Part shown: positions 1 through 8,775 of the stretch, one piece after another
Layout of the letters: every line of letters begins with the position of its first letter
Position numbering within the stretch: the first letter of the stretch is position 1
Source of the DNA: Streptomyces sp. SLBN-31
GTDB taxonomy: Bacteria > Actinomycetota > Actinomycetes > Streptomycetales > Streptomycetaceae
NCBI RefSeq assembly: GCF_006715395.1
Contig: NZ_VFNC01000002.1
Location: 1,302,001 to 1,366,000, forward strand
Direction of reading: 5' to 3'
DNA length: 64,000 bases
The notes under the pieces: generated by a model
Database searches by the model: none
What the model saw: only the letters and a program-made list of their open reading frames with translations
Told to the model about the DNA's origin: nothing
Program-made: the position numbers and the translations under genes

Positions 1-118
1 CGAAGCGCTTGGCAAGTCCGCGGACACGGACCAGAGGTTCCGCCCCGAAGGGCGGGACCGGATGCGCAGAGGTGTCGTGGGCCTCGTGCACGGACCTCTC
101 CGGGGTTGGACCTGTCAT
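1..118 (-). CDS. ABC transporter ATP-binding protein, N-terminal fragment
   Basis: Only the first 39 codons lie in the window; the gene runs off the left edge. The translation ends in PLVRVRGLAKRF, which is the usual first beta strand and A-loop region of an ABC ATPase, just before the Walker A motif. The roughly 27 residues before it are polar and look like a variable N-terminal extension. ATG at 118 is preferred because GGGAAG lies just upstream; an in-frame ATG at 136 has no ribosome site. It would energise import or export of an unknown substrate. The palindrome GGCACGTGCC at 150-159 lies upstream and could be an operator. The family call is supported by this short motif only. Confidence 0.6.
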   Translation of the reverse strand, partial: MTGPTPERSVHEAHDTSAHPVPPFGAEPLVRVRGLAKRF

Positions 119-227
119 GTTCTTCCCGATGCGCATCAGTGACATTAGCGGCACGTGCCACACATTTTGGGACATCTGGCCGCTCTCTGTGACCCCAACG
201 GAGCAGAGAATCGCCGGGGCCGGCGCC

Positions 228-3116
228 TCAGGCCCCCTCGAGCCCGCATTCGGCCCAGATGACCTTGCCCTGCTGGGTGTAGCGCGTGCCCCAGCTCTGC
301 GTCAGCTGCGCGACGAGGAACAGGCCGCGGCCGCCTTCGTCGGTGCCGGCCGCTCGGCGCAGATGCGGGGCGGTGTTGCTGGTGTCGGAGACCTCGCAGA
401 TCAGGACGCGGTCGTAAAGCAGCCGTACCCGGATGGGCCCTGCGCCGTGGCGGATGGCGTTCGTGACCAGCTCGCTGAGCACCAGTTCGACGGCGAACGC
501 GGCCTCGTCGATTCCCCAGTCGGTCAGTTGCCGGGTGGCGGAGGCGCGCACCTCGCTGACCAGGGCCGGGTCCGCGGGCAGGTCCCAGGTGGCGATCCGC
601 TCGGGGTCCAGGGCGTGGGTGCGGGCGACGAGCAGGGCTATGTCGTCGCAGGGGTGAGCGGGGGCCACCGTGTCGAATACCGCCTCGCAGGTCTCGTCGG
701 GCGTGCCGTGGGCTTGGGTCAGCGTGGCGCTCAGCTGATCGAGGACCACGTCGACGTCGCGGTGACGGTCCTCGATGAGCCCGTCGGTGTAGAGGACCAG
801 CTGGCTGTTCTCAGGGAGGTCGAGCTCGGCGGCTTCGAACGGCAGACCGCCGAGGCCGAGCGGCGGTCCGGCGGGCAGGTCGGGGAACCACACGGTGCCG
901 TCGGGGCGGACCAGGGCGGGCGGGGGATGGCCGGCGCGGGCCATGGTGCACTGCTGCGTGGTCGGGTCGTAGATGGCGTAGAGACAGGTCGCGCCGACGA
1001 TGCCCGCGTCCACGGCGCCGGGGTCCTCCCGGTCCAGGCGTCCCACGAGTTTGTCGAGGTGGGTGAGGACCTCGTCCGGGGGGAAGTCGAGTTCGGCGAA
1101 ACTGCGGGCGGCCGTGCGCAGCCGCCCCATGGTGGCGGCGGAGAGCATGCCGTGGCCGACGACGTCGCCGACGAAGAGCCCGATGCGGCTGCCGGACAGG
1201 GGTATGACGTCGTACCAGTCCCCGCCCACCTCGGATTCGGCGGGCAGGTAGCGATGGGCGACCTCGACGGCGTCCTGGTCCGGCACACCGTGCGGGAGCA
1301 GGCTGCGCTGCAGGGCCAGGACCATGGCGCGTTCGCGCGTGTAGCGCCGGGCGTTGTCGATGGACAGTGCGGCACGGGCGGCCAGTTCCTGGGCCAGCGA
1401 CCGGTCGTCGTCCCCGAACGGTGGCGAGCCCTGCGCGCGGTAGAAGCCGGCCACGCCCAGGACCGCGCCGCGGGCGACCAGGGGCACCGCGATGAGGGAG
1501 TGGACGTGGCTGAGCAGCTGTGCGGAGTGCTCAGGGTCCTGCGCGAACCAGCCCGCGGCAGTCTTCAGGTCCGGTTCCAGCACTGCCTGGCCACTCGTCA
1601 GACACCGCGACTGCGGCATCGTCGGACCGTAGTCGATCTGCTTGCCGACCGGATGGAAGGGACAGTCGTCATGGATGCCGTGGACCACCGTACGGCGTAG
1701 GTCACTGCGGGGATCGGCGGACTCCTCGCCGCGGAGCACGGCTTCCGGCAGGTCGATGGTGACGAAGTCGGCCAGTTGCGGCACCGCCGACTCGGCGAGC
1801 TCCCGGGCGGTAGTGCGCACATCAAGGGTGGTGCCTATGCGGACGCCGGCCTCCGACAACAATTCCAGGCGGCGGCGCGCGGCCAGGGCGTAGGTCCCCA
1901 CGTGGGGCTCCCCCACCATCATGAGCCCTCGCGCCGGGGGCGGGGAGTCGGAAGTCTCGTCCGTCGCGCCGTCGCCGGCCGTGACGTGCTGGACGCCCAC
2001 GGCGACGGGGCCGTGCTCCGTGCCGGGAAGATGCTCCGACGGCGGGGTGACGTGGAGCTGCCGGGGCGCCACGTCGGGGACAGCCCCGGAGAACGTGAGG
2101 GAGGTGGCGACGGCGAGCTCGGGAGGGAGGCCCAGCGGCTCGTGGAGCTGACGCGGGAAGGCGAGGGGCTCGCGCGGTGAGGGACCGGGGACAACGGCCT
2201 CGATGGCGAAGCCCTGCACTCCGGAGGCACTCGTCATTGGCCGGCTCACGAGCGCGACCCGACGGCCGTCGGACAGGGGCACGTCGACACGGGCCCGCTG
2301 CGCGCAGGCGATCAGCTCGGCGGCCTTCTCCATGAGGATCGCCCGGTCGCGGGGGCTCATCTCCACGGCCAGTTCCCGCACCCCCATGCGGTGCCGCGAA
2401 CTCGCGGCGGCCTCGGCTCCGCTGTCCAGGTACGCCCGCAGCAGAGCGCGCTCACGCGAGGAACTCTGCTCCAGCAGTCGCCGCTCGATGGTCTCGGCCG
2501 CCTTGTGTATCACGGTGTCCAGCGCCGGATCCTCGGCGCTGCGCGGATAGCCGAAGCACAGGACGCCCTCGATGCGGCCGCTGAGCGGGTCGCGGACGGG
2601 AAGCGCGCGGCAGGCACTGCCCTGAGAGCGCTCGGCGAAGTGCTCGGCACCGTAGACCCGGATGGGTTGGCGCTCGGCCAGGGCGAGACCGATGCCGTTG
2701 GTACCCGCGACCTTCTCGGCGAACACGAACCCGGGGACACTCTGGATGGCCGGGAGGGCTCTGGCCAGCGACGCTTCTCCGAAACGGCGCAGGAGAACCG
2801 TCCCGCTCGCGTCGGCGACGGAGATGTTCATCGCGGTGCCGGCGAACGTGGCCTGCAGCCGGTCGAGCACCGGAACCGCCGCGCGGACGATCCGTCCGTC
2901 CGGTTCGAAGTCCTCCCGGAAGGGAAGGTCGGACTGGTCCGGCGACAGCCCCAGGGTGCGGCAGCGCCGCCAGGAATTCAGGATCGACGCGCGCACGCCC
3001 GTCTCGATCGGCTCACCCTGCAGGAACCGCTCACGGAAGCCGGCGGGCCCCGTGCCGCCTGGCCCACGCCCCGCCGGTATCGGATCTTCGCTGGCCCGAA
3101 CCACGCTCCGCCTCAC
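228..3116 (-). CDS. GAF / SpoIIE-type PP2C phosphatase / HATPase regulator
   Basis: A 962-residue multidomain signalling protein. Residues about 40-225 form a DhaR/AcoR-like GAF region containing NSWRRC. A second GAF domain spans about 415-595. A SpoIIE-type PP2C phosphatase follows (GGDWYD near 630, then GDVVGHG, which supply metal-binding aspartates). The C-terminus is a GHKL ATPase like an anti-sigma-factor kinase (ELVTNAIRHG near 880, GGRGLFLV near 930). Known relatives act in partner-switching circuits: the phosphatase dephosphorylates an anti-anti-sigma factor and the kinase domain rephosphorylates it. Here both activities appear in one soluble protein that may sense small ligands. No anti-anti-sigma gene is adjacent. 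The GTG start has GAAGG five bases upstream. Confidence 0.85.
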   Translation of the reverse strand: MRRSVVRASEDPIPAGRGPGGTGPAGFRERFLQGEPIETGVRASILNSWRRCRTLGLSPDQSDLPFREDFEPDGRIVRAAVPVLDRLQATFAGTAMNISVADASGTVLLRRFGEASLARALPAIQSVPGFVFAEKVAGTNGIGLALAERQPIRVYGAEHFAERSQGSACRALPVRDPLSGRIEGVLCFGYPRSAEDPALDTVIHKAAETIERRLLEQSSSRERALLRAYLDSGAEAAASSRHRMGVRELAVEMSPRDRAILMEKAAELIACAQRARVDVPLSDGRRVALVSRPMTSASGVQGFAIEAVVPGPSPREPLAFPRQLHEPLGLPPELAVATSLTFSGAVPDVAPRQLHVTPPSEHLPGTEHGPVAVGVQHVTAGDGATDETSDSPPPARGLMMVGEPHVGTYALAARRRLELLSEAGVRIGTTLDVRTTARELAESAVPQLADFVTIDLPEAVLRGEESADPRSDLRRTVVHGIHDDCPFHPVGKQIDYGPTMPQSRCLTSGQAVLEPDLKTAAGWFAQDPEHSAQLLSHVHSLIAVPLVARGAVLGVAGFYRAQGSPPFGDDDRSLAQELAARAALSIDNARRYTRERAMVLALQRSLLPHGVPDQDAVEVAHRYLPAESEVGGDWYDVIPLSGSRIGLFVGDVVGHGMLSAATMGRLRTAARSFAELDFPPDEVLTHLDKLVGRLDREDPGAVDAGIVGATCLYAIYDPTTQQCTMARAGHPPPALVRPDGTVWFPDLPAGPPLGLGGLPFEAAELDLPENSQLVLYTDGLIEDRHRDVDVVLDQLSATLTQAHGTPDETCEAVFDTVAPAHPCDDIALLVARTHALDPERIATWDLPADPALVSEVRASATRQLTDWGIDEAAFAVELVLSELVTNAIRHGAGPIRVRLLYDRVLICEVSDTSNTAPHLRRAAGTDEGGRGLFLVAQLTQSWGTRYTQQGKVIWAECGLEGA

Positions 3117-3234
3117 TCGCGCCTTCGACAGTCAACCCTTCCGAAATGCCCGATATGGACGAGGATACGGGTATTGGAGGCGGGAGTCACCGTTCGCAAG
3201 GCCTCTCACACACGGTGACCGGACCGGATCGGCG

Positions 3235-4197
3235 TCACAGGACCGCGACCGGGTTGACCGGCGAGCCCGTCCCGCCCGGGACGTTCAGCGGCGCCACGAC
3301 GAGCATGAAGTCGTAGCGCCCCGCCGTCGCGGTCGCGGCGGACAGCGCTTCCAGGTCGAGGTTGTCCAGCAGCGGCATCCCCATCGCGGCCACAGCCAGG
3401 GCGTGGACCGGCGAGTGCACGCCGTCGACCGGGGAGGGCCGTACGTCACTGTCGCCGTCTCCGCCGAGCAGCGCGATGCCACGCTCGGCCAGCAGCGGCA
3501 GGGCGTCCACATGAAAGCCCGCGCCGGCCGTGTCGGGGTCCCAGGCGCCGAGTTCCTCGCGGCGCCGGACGTGTCCCGAGCGCAGCAGTACCGCGTCGCC
3601 ATCGCCGATCGTCACATCGAGCGCCTTCTCCGCAACGACGATGTCCCTCGCGTGCACCGCTCGCCCCGGCTCCAACCACCCGAGGACGGCGGGCAGGTCG
3701 AGGAGCACTCCCCTCGTGACGAGGGGCCCGAGCGTCGACACCGCGCCGAAGCGGGCGCCCGCGGCATCGACGACCTCGTGTGCCGTGCGACCGTCGTAGA
3801 GCTGCCCCCGATAGGCGATGTGGCACAGCGCGTCGAGATGGGTGATGCCCTTGCCGTGGTAGTCGGCGGCGATGAAGTCCTTGTGGGTGGAGGGTTCCGG
3901 CGCCTGAACGTCACCGAGGTCGGTCATGTGGTGCAAGGCAGGCTTGCGGTTGCCGGGGCCGGGCCGGGTGTTCCACGGCAGCGCCAGCGGGACGACCGTC
4001 CCGGTCCGCACGCGCGCCGCGGCCCGCCGCACCTGGTCCGCGGTGACCCGGTTCCAGGCACCGCGGTCGGCCGGTGACCAGCGACCCCACGTGCGAACCG
4101 CCTCGAAGAGTGCGTCGAACTCCCGACGGGAGACGGCGGGCCCGTTGCCGACACCGGTCGGGGCGGGATGCGCGGCATCGGCGGAACTCGGACTCAT
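3235..4197 (-). CDS. Cyclase-family hydrolase (kynurenine formamidase-like fold)
   Basis: A 320-residue cytosolic protein of the cyclase family (PF04199), which includes metal-dependent kynurenine formamidases and isatin hydrolases. The metal-binding signature HGKGITHLDALCH sits at about residues 114-126 and matches the family pattern HxGTHxDxxxH. GIALLGGDGDSD and VDGVHSPVHALAV supply the later conserved blocks. It is longer at the N-terminus than kynurenine formamidase, as are the so-called putative cyclases of Streptomyces. The substrate cannot be assigned. It stands alone, with the SpoIIE-family gene downstream on the same strand, and no tryptophan-catabolism genes are near. Confidence 0.85.
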   Translation of the reverse strand: MSPSSADAAHPAPTGVGNGPAVSRREFDALFEAVRTWGRWSPADRGAWNRVTADQVRRAAARVRTGTVVPLALPWNTRPGPGNRKPALHHMTDLGDVQAPEPSTHKDFIAADYHGKGITHLDALCHIAYRGQLYDGRTAHEVVDAAGARFGAVSTLGPLVTRGVLLDLPAVLGWLEPGRAVHARDIVVAEKALDVTIGDGDAVLLRSGHVRRREELGAWDPDTAGAGFHVDALPLLAERGIALLGGDGDSDVRPSPVDGVHSPVHALAVAAMGMPLLDNLDLEALSAATATAGRYDFMLVVAPLNVPGGTGSPVNPVAVL

Positions 4198-4369
4198 CCG
4201 TACTCACCGCTTCCAGGCTGGAACGGCTCCGACGGCAGGACGTCACCGGACGCGACACGGATCGGTGGGCGAGTACGCGTGAAGTGCCTGTCGCGAGACA
4301 CCGTGCGGTCCGGCACATACAGGGGCTCCGGTACGGAGGAAATGAGCCGCCCAGAGACCGAGGTTGCAG

Positions 4370-4798
4370 TCAGGAGCCCGCAAGAAACGAGAAACGCACC
4401 TTCCGCTCCGCATTATCCCTGTTCGTATCCACCAGGCACACCGACTGCCAGGTCCCCAGCTCCAGTCCGCCGTCCACCACGGGCAGCGTCGCGTGGGGCG
4501 GCACGAAGGCCGGCAGGACGTGGTCGCGTCCGTGGCCGGGGCTGCCGTGGCGGTGCTGCCAGCGGTCGTCGGCCGGGAGGATGGTGTGCAGGGCGGCGAG
4601 CAGGTCGTCGTCGCTGCCGGCGCCCGTCTCGATGATCGCGATGCCGGCGGTCGCGTGGGGCACGAAGATGTTGAGCAGACCGTCGCGCCCGGCTGCCACC
4701 TCGCGCAGGAAGGCCTCGCAGTCTCGGGTCAGGTCTGCCACCCTCTCCGCGGAGCCGGTGGTGATGTTCAGGACTCGGGTGGTGAAGGCATCTGACAT
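4370..4798 (-). CDS. YjbQ family protein (UPF0047)
   Basis: A 142-residue protein of the YjbQ/UPF0047 family, sometimes called secondary thiamine-phosphate synthase because some members complement thiE mutants. The family blocks are present: PHATAGIAIIETGAGSDDD, HGRDHVLPAF and LGTWQSVCLVD, with conserved histidines likely to bind metal. The open frame extends 40 codons further upstream, but ATG at 4798 is chosen because GGATGGGGG lies directly before it and it matches the usual family length of about 140 residues. The neighbour on the other strand begins 86 bases away, so the two genes share an intergenic promoter region. The physiological role is not certain. Confidence 0.85.
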   Translation of the reverse strand: MSDAFTTRVLNITTGSAERVADLTRDCEAFLREVAAGRDGLLNIFVPHATAGIAIIETGAGSDDDLLAALHTILPADDRWQHRHGSPGHGRDHVLPAFVPPHATLPVVDGGLELGTWQSVCLVDTNRDNAERKVRFSFLAGS

Positions 4799-4883
4799 GC
4801 CCCCATCCTGGCCCATACGGCGTCCCGCGCGCCTGAGAGCGATCGGGGGGAAGATCCTCGACGCCCCGAGGGTTAGTAGAAAT

Positions 4884-5960
4884 GTGAACAACACGCGCGA
4901 GGTCGAGGTCGTCGTCACAGGTGCCGGCCAGGCCGGTCTGTCCAGCGCCTATCACCTGCGCCGCACCGGTTTCGAACCGGAGCGGGACTTCGTCGTCCTC
5001 GACCACTCCCCCGGCCCGGGCGGAGCCTGGCAGTTCCGCTGGCCGTCGCTGACGTACGGCAAGGTCCACGGGATGCACTCGCTGCCCGGCATGGAGCTGA
5101 CGGACGCCGATCCCGCGCGCCCGTCCGCCGAGGTGATCACCGAGTACTTCGCGGCGTACGAGCGCCGCTTCGACCTGCGCGTGCGCCGGCCCGTCGACGT
5201 GCGGGCGGTGCGCGAGGGCGAGGGCGGGCGGCTGCTCGTCGAGACCTCGGACGGCACCTGGTCGACCCGGGCGCTGATCAACGCCACCGGCACCTGGGAC
5301 CGGCCGTTCTGGCCGCGCTATCCGGGCCAGGAGACGTTTCTGGGACGGCAGTTGCACACCGCGCAGTACTCCGGCCCCGAGTGGTTCGCGGGCAGGCGGG
5401 TGGTCGTGGTGGGCGGCGGGGCCTCGGGCACCCAGCATCTGCTGGAGATCGCCGGCCACGCGGCCGCCACCACCTGGGTGACCCGACGTCCGCCCGTCTT
5501 CCGGGAGGGCCCCTTCACCGAGGAGGTGGGCCGCGCGGCGGTCGCGCTGGTGGAGGAGCGGGTGCGCCAGGGACTGCCGCCCCGCAGTGTGGTCTCGGTG
5601 ACCGGGCTGCCGCTCAACGACGCGATCCGGCAGGGCATCGCGGACGGGGTCCTCGACCGCCGGCCCATGTTCGACCGGATCACGCCGGACGGCGTGGCGT
5701 GGGCCGACGGACGGCACGTCGAGGCGGACGTCATCCTGTGGGCCACCGGCTTCCGGGCCGCCATCGACCACCTGACGCCGCTGCGGCTGCGCGAGCCCGG
5801 CGGCGGAATCCGCGTCGACGGCACACGCGCGGTGACCGACCCCCGTGTCCATCTCGTCGGCTACGGCCCGTCGGCCAGCACCATCGGAGCCAACCGGGCC
5901 GGGCGCGCGGCCGTACGGGACATCAGGCGGCTGCTGGCGAGCGAGTCGATGGCCGCCTGA
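4884..5960 (+). CDS. FAD/NAD(P)-binding oxidoreductase (flavin monooxygenase-like)
   Basis: A 358-residue flavoprotein with two dinucleotide-binding motifs: GAGQAG near residue 13 for FAD, and VVVVGGGASG near the middle for NAD(P)H. WATGF lies towards the C-terminus. This is the layout of flavin-containing and Baeyer-Villiger-type monooxygenases and related putative flavoprotein oxidoreductases. The open frame extends far upstream but has no family similarity there, so the GTG at 4884, seven residues before the first beta strand, is used. No clear ribosome site precedes it, and TTAGTAG lies just upstream, so a leaderless transcript is possible. The substrate is unknown. Confidence 0.82.
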   Translation: MNNTREVEVVVTGAGQAGLSSAYHLRRTGFEPERDFVVLDHSPGPGGAWQFRWPSLTYGKVHGMHSLPGMELTDADPARPSAEVITEYFAAYERRFDLRVRRPVDVRAVREGEGGRLLVETSDGTWSTRALINATGTWDRPFWPRYPGQETFLGRQLHTAQYSGPEWFAGRRVVVVGGGASGTQHLLEIAGHAAATTWVTRRPPVFREGPFTEEVGRAAVALVEERVRQGLPPRSVVSVTGLPLNDAIRQGIADGVLDRRPMFDRITPDGVAWADGRHVEADVILWATGFRAAIDHLTPLRLREPGGGIRVDGTRAVTDPRVHLVGYGPSASTIGANRAGRAAVRDIRRLLASESMAA

Positions 5961-5973
5961 CACCCCGCCGGAC

Positions 5974-6825
5974 TCACCTGGCCGGACTCGCGCCCTTCTT
6001 CTGAAGGGCGTTGAACTCGGCCACGTTGCGCTGGTGTTGGGCGAAGTCGGCGGTGAAACGGGTGTCGCCGGGCTTGACCGTCACGAAGTACAGCCAGTCC
6101 CCCGGGGCCGGGTTGATCGCGGCGCGCATCGCGTCCTCGCCCGGGTTGTCGATGGGCGTGGGCGGCAGGCCCATGCGCTGGTAGGAGTTGTACGGGCTGT
6201 CGATCCGGGTGACGTTGGTGTTGGTCCTGAGCGTGGAGCGGTTCAGCGCGTAGTTGAGGGTGGAGTCCATCTGCAGTGGCATCCCGCGCTCGAGCCGGTT
6301 GAAGATGACCCGCGCCACCTTGGCCATGTCCGCCTTGGAGGCGGCCTCGGCCTGCACGATGCTGGCGATGGTGACCGCCTGGTAGACGTTCATCGCGTTG
6401 CGCTGAGCACCGGCCGCGACCGGGGCGCCGTTGAACTTCTTGTCGGCGGTGTCGACCATGGACGACAGCAGAGCCTCGGGCGTCGCCTTCTTCCCGCTCA
6501 GCCGCAGCGGGTACGTCGCCGGGAAGAGGTAGCCCTCCGGGTTGCCCTCGGCATCGTTCGGGAGCTTCAGCCTGGCCTTGGCCAGGGAGTTCCTGGTGCT
6601 GCCGGGCGGCAGGGCGAGTGCCTTGTCCACGGCGTCGTAGACCTGCCCCGCACGCCAGCCCTCCGGGATCACCAAGGTCGTCGGCTTGGCGTCCTTCTCG
6701 CTCTCCACGCTCAGCAGCGGCACCGCCACGGCGGTGCCGGCCACGACGGCTCCGGTCGCGATGAGGGCGAGCCGGCCCCTGCGCGTCAGTCGAATCGTTC
6801 TCCGTGGCGGAGTGTTCAGGTACAT
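5974..6825 (-). CDS. Endolytic transglycosylase MltG-like protein
   Basis: A 283-residue YceG/MltG family protein predicted to be anchored by one N-terminal transmembrane segment (about residues 17-40, LALIATGAVVAGTAVAVPLL), with the catalytic domain outside. IASIVQAEA places the catalytic glutamate near residue 158. It is followed by RVIFNRLERGMPLQMDST and SPYNSYQRMGLPPTPIDNPG, the hallmark C-terminal blocks. MltG cleaves nascent glycan strands and terminates peptidoglycan polymerisation. The main actinobacterial copy normally sits beside aroE and ruvX. This copy does not, and it is shorter, so it is probably a paralogue. It ends 13 bases from the end of the convergent oxidoreductase gene. 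Confidence 0.88.
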   Translation of the reverse strand: MYLNTPPRRTIRLTRRGRLALIATGAVVAGTAVAVPLLSVESEKDAKPTTLVIPEGWRAGQVYDAVDKALALPPGSTRNSLAKARLKLPNDAEGNPEGYLFPATYPLRLSGKKATPEALLSSMVDTADKKFNGAPVAAGAQRNAMNVYQAVTIASIVQAEAASKADMAKVARVIFNRLERGMPLQMDSTLNYALNRSTLRTNTNVTRIDSPYNSYQRMGLPPTPIDNPGEDAMRAAINPAPGDWLYFVTVKPGDTRFTADFAQHQRNVAEFNALQKKGASPAR

Positions 6826-6868
6826 GCGGGCACGTTAACCCGCATATCGTCACAATCTCGGCATATTT

Positions 6869-8671
6869 TCAGCTTGTCGGTTCCAGTTGGGCATCCCGGC
6901 GTACGAGCGCCGCGTACCGGCCGTCGCGGTCGAGCAGTTGCTCGTGCGTGCCCCGCTCGGCCACCCGCCCGGAGTCGAGGACCACGATCTGGTCGGCGGC
7001 GCGGACGGTGGACAGGCGGTGGGCGATGGTCAGCGTGGTGCGGTTGGCGGACAGGGCGTCGATCGCCTCCTGGACGGCCGCCTCGGTGCGGGTGTCGAGG
7101 GCGCTGGTCGCCTCGTCGAGGATGAGCACCGGCGGATCGCGCAGGATGGTGCGGGCGATGGCCAGGCGCTGTTTCTCGCCGCCGGAGAAGCGGTGGCCGC
7201 GCTCGCCCACGACCGTGTCGTAGCCGTCGGGCAGTGCCGCGATGTGGTCGTGGATCTGGGCCGCCTTCGCCGCCGCGTGCAGTTCCTCGTCGGTGGCGTC
7301 GGGCTTGGCGAAGCGCAGGTTGTCCGCGACGGAGGCGTGGAAGAGGTACGTCTCCTGGGAGACGACGCCGACCGCGCGGGCCAGGGTGTCGAAGTCGAGG
7401 TCGCGCACGTCCACGCCGTCCAGGGTGACCCGGCCGCCGGTGACGTCGTACAGGCGCGGGACGAGATAGCCGAGCGTCGACTTCCCGGCGCCGGTGGGAC
7501 CGACGACCGCGAGGCTGCTGCCGGCGGGTACGGAGATGTCGATGCCGTCGAGGATGGGGGCACCCTCGTCGTCGTAGCGGAACTCGACGTCCTCGAAGCG
7601 GACCTCGCCCTTGATTTGGTCGAGGTGGACCGGCTCGTCCCGCTCGGTGATGTCGATGGGCAGGTCCAGGTACTCGAAGATGCGCTGGAAGAGCGCTAGC
7701 GAGCTCTGGATCTGCACGCCGGTCGACAACAGGCTCACGGACGGCCGGAACAGGCCCTGCTGGAGCGAGACGAAGGCGACGATCGTGCCGATGGAGATGT
7801 CGGGGCCGCCGGCCTGGAGCGCGATGCCCGCGGTCCAGTAGATGACGGCCGGCATGGCGGCCATGACGATGGTGATGACGGCCATGCGCCAGCGCCCGGC
7901 CATGTTCGACCGTACTTCGAGGTCGACCAGGCCCTCGGACTCCTCGGCGAAGGACTGCGTCAGCGAGTCGGAGCGGCCCATGGTGCGGCCGAGCAGGATG
8001 CCGCTGACGGACAGCGACTCCGTCACCGTGGCGGCCATCGCGGCCATCTGCTTCTGGCGCTGCGTGGTGATCTTCTTGCGTTCGTTGCCGACGCGGCGGC
8101 TGATCCAGACGAAGACCGGGAGCAGCAGCAGGGAGACGAGGGTCAGGCGCCAGTCGAGGGCGACCATCGCCACGATCGTGGCGACCACGCTGGTCACGTT
8201 GGAGACCAGGGAGGTGGCGGTCGAGGTGACGGTCGCCTGCATGCCGCCGATGTCGTTGGCGATGCGGGACTGCACCTCGCCGGTGCGGGTGCGGGTGAAG
8301 AAGGCCAGCGACATGCGCTGCAGACGGCCGTAGACCGAGGTGCGCAGGTCGTGCATGACGCGCTGGCCGACGGTCGTCGAGATCAGCGTCTGCAGCACGC
8401 CGAAGACGCTGGTCAGCACGGCGCTGACGATCATGCCGAGCGCGAGCAGGCTGAGCAGACCGGTGCGGCCCTGCGGGATGGCGACGTCGAGGGTTGCCTT
8501 CAGCAGGAAGGGCGTGGCCACGGAGACGAGGGACGCGGCGCCGACCAGGAGGCCGACGACCGCCAGGCGTCCCCGGTAGGGACGGAAGAGGTTCAGGATG
8601 CGGCGCACCTGCCGGGGTTGCTCCTTGGCGTCGGCCGGCGGTGTCCAGCGGGGTTCTCGATCGGGATGCAT
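6869..8671 (-). CDS. ABC exporter, fused permease-ATPase
   Basis: A 600-residue half-transporter: a six-helix exporter membrane domain (about residues 35-330) followed by a complete ATPase. The ATPase has Walker A GPTGAGKST, signature FSGGEKQRLAIART, Walker B VLILDEATSALD and H-loop IAHRLST. All catalytic motifs are intact, so it can function as a homodimer. It resembles MsbA/LmrA-type multidrug or lipid exporters. A MarR regulator is divergently transcribed 104 bases away, with an inverted repeat between the two genes. This is the standard arrangement for a drug-inducible efflux pump; the inducer is unknown. Confidence 0.92.
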   Translation of the reverse strand: MHPDREPRWTPPADAKEQPRQVRRILNLFRPYRGRLAVVGLLVGAASLVSVATPFLLKATLDVAIPQGRTGLLSLLALGMIVSAVLTSVFGVLQTLISTTVGQRVMHDLRTSVYGRLQRMSLAFFTRTRTGEVQSRIANDIGGMQATVTSTATSLVSNVTSVVATIVAMVALDWRLTLVSLLLLPVFVWISRRVGNERKKITTQRQKQMAAMAATVTESLSVSGILLGRTMGRSDSLTQSFAEESEGLVDLEVRSNMAGRWRMAVITIVMAAMPAVIYWTAGIALQAGGPDISIGTIVAFVSLQQGLFRPSVSLLSTGVQIQSSLALFQRIFEYLDLPIDITERDEPVHLDQIKGEVRFEDVEFRYDDEGAPILDGIDISVPAGSSLAVVGPTGAGKSTLGYLVPRLYDVTGGRVTLDGVDVRDLDFDTLARAVGVVSQETYLFHASVADNLRFAKPDATDEELHAAAKAAQIHDHIAALPDGYDTVVGERGHRFSGGEKQRLAIARTILRDPPVLILDEATSALDTRTEAAVQEAIDALSANRTTLTIAHRLSTVRAADQIVVLDSGRVAERGTHEQLLDRDGRYAALVRRDAQLEPTS

Positions 8672-8725
8672 GGGCTCCTGCGTGAGGTGAGGGAACGGTG
8701 AGGGTGAAGACTGGCGGAGCTTAGC

Positions 8726-8750
8726 TCATTGTTACCTATACTCACAATGA
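8726..8750. promoter_or_regulatory. Candidate MarR operator between divergent genes
   Basis: A perfect inverted repeat, TCATTGT (8726-8732) and ACAATGA (8744-8750), separated by 11 bases, lies midway between the ABC exporter and MarR genes. TATACT at 8737-8742 reads as a -10 box towards marR, and TATAGG reads on the opposite strand towards the exporter. Binding here would block both promoters. The operator role is inferred from symmetry and position. Confidence 0.55.
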
Positions 8751-8775
8751 ACTGCATCCTGATATTGTTCCCTCC

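Noticed and set aside
4339..4635. A small plus-strand frame with a good GGAGGAA ribosome site at about 4335 (begins MSRPETEVAV).
   Set aside because: It runs across the YjbQ gene on the other strand and soon becomes Arg/Ala/Pro-rich shadow; no independent support for coding.
4413..5963. A 516-codon frame antisense to the flavin oxidoreductase, and other very long antisense frames (for example opposite the helicase and pyruvate carboxylase genes).
   Set aside because: High-GC antisense shadows: no family motifs, Arg/Pro/His/Gly-biased composition, and the opposite strand carries clear enzymes.
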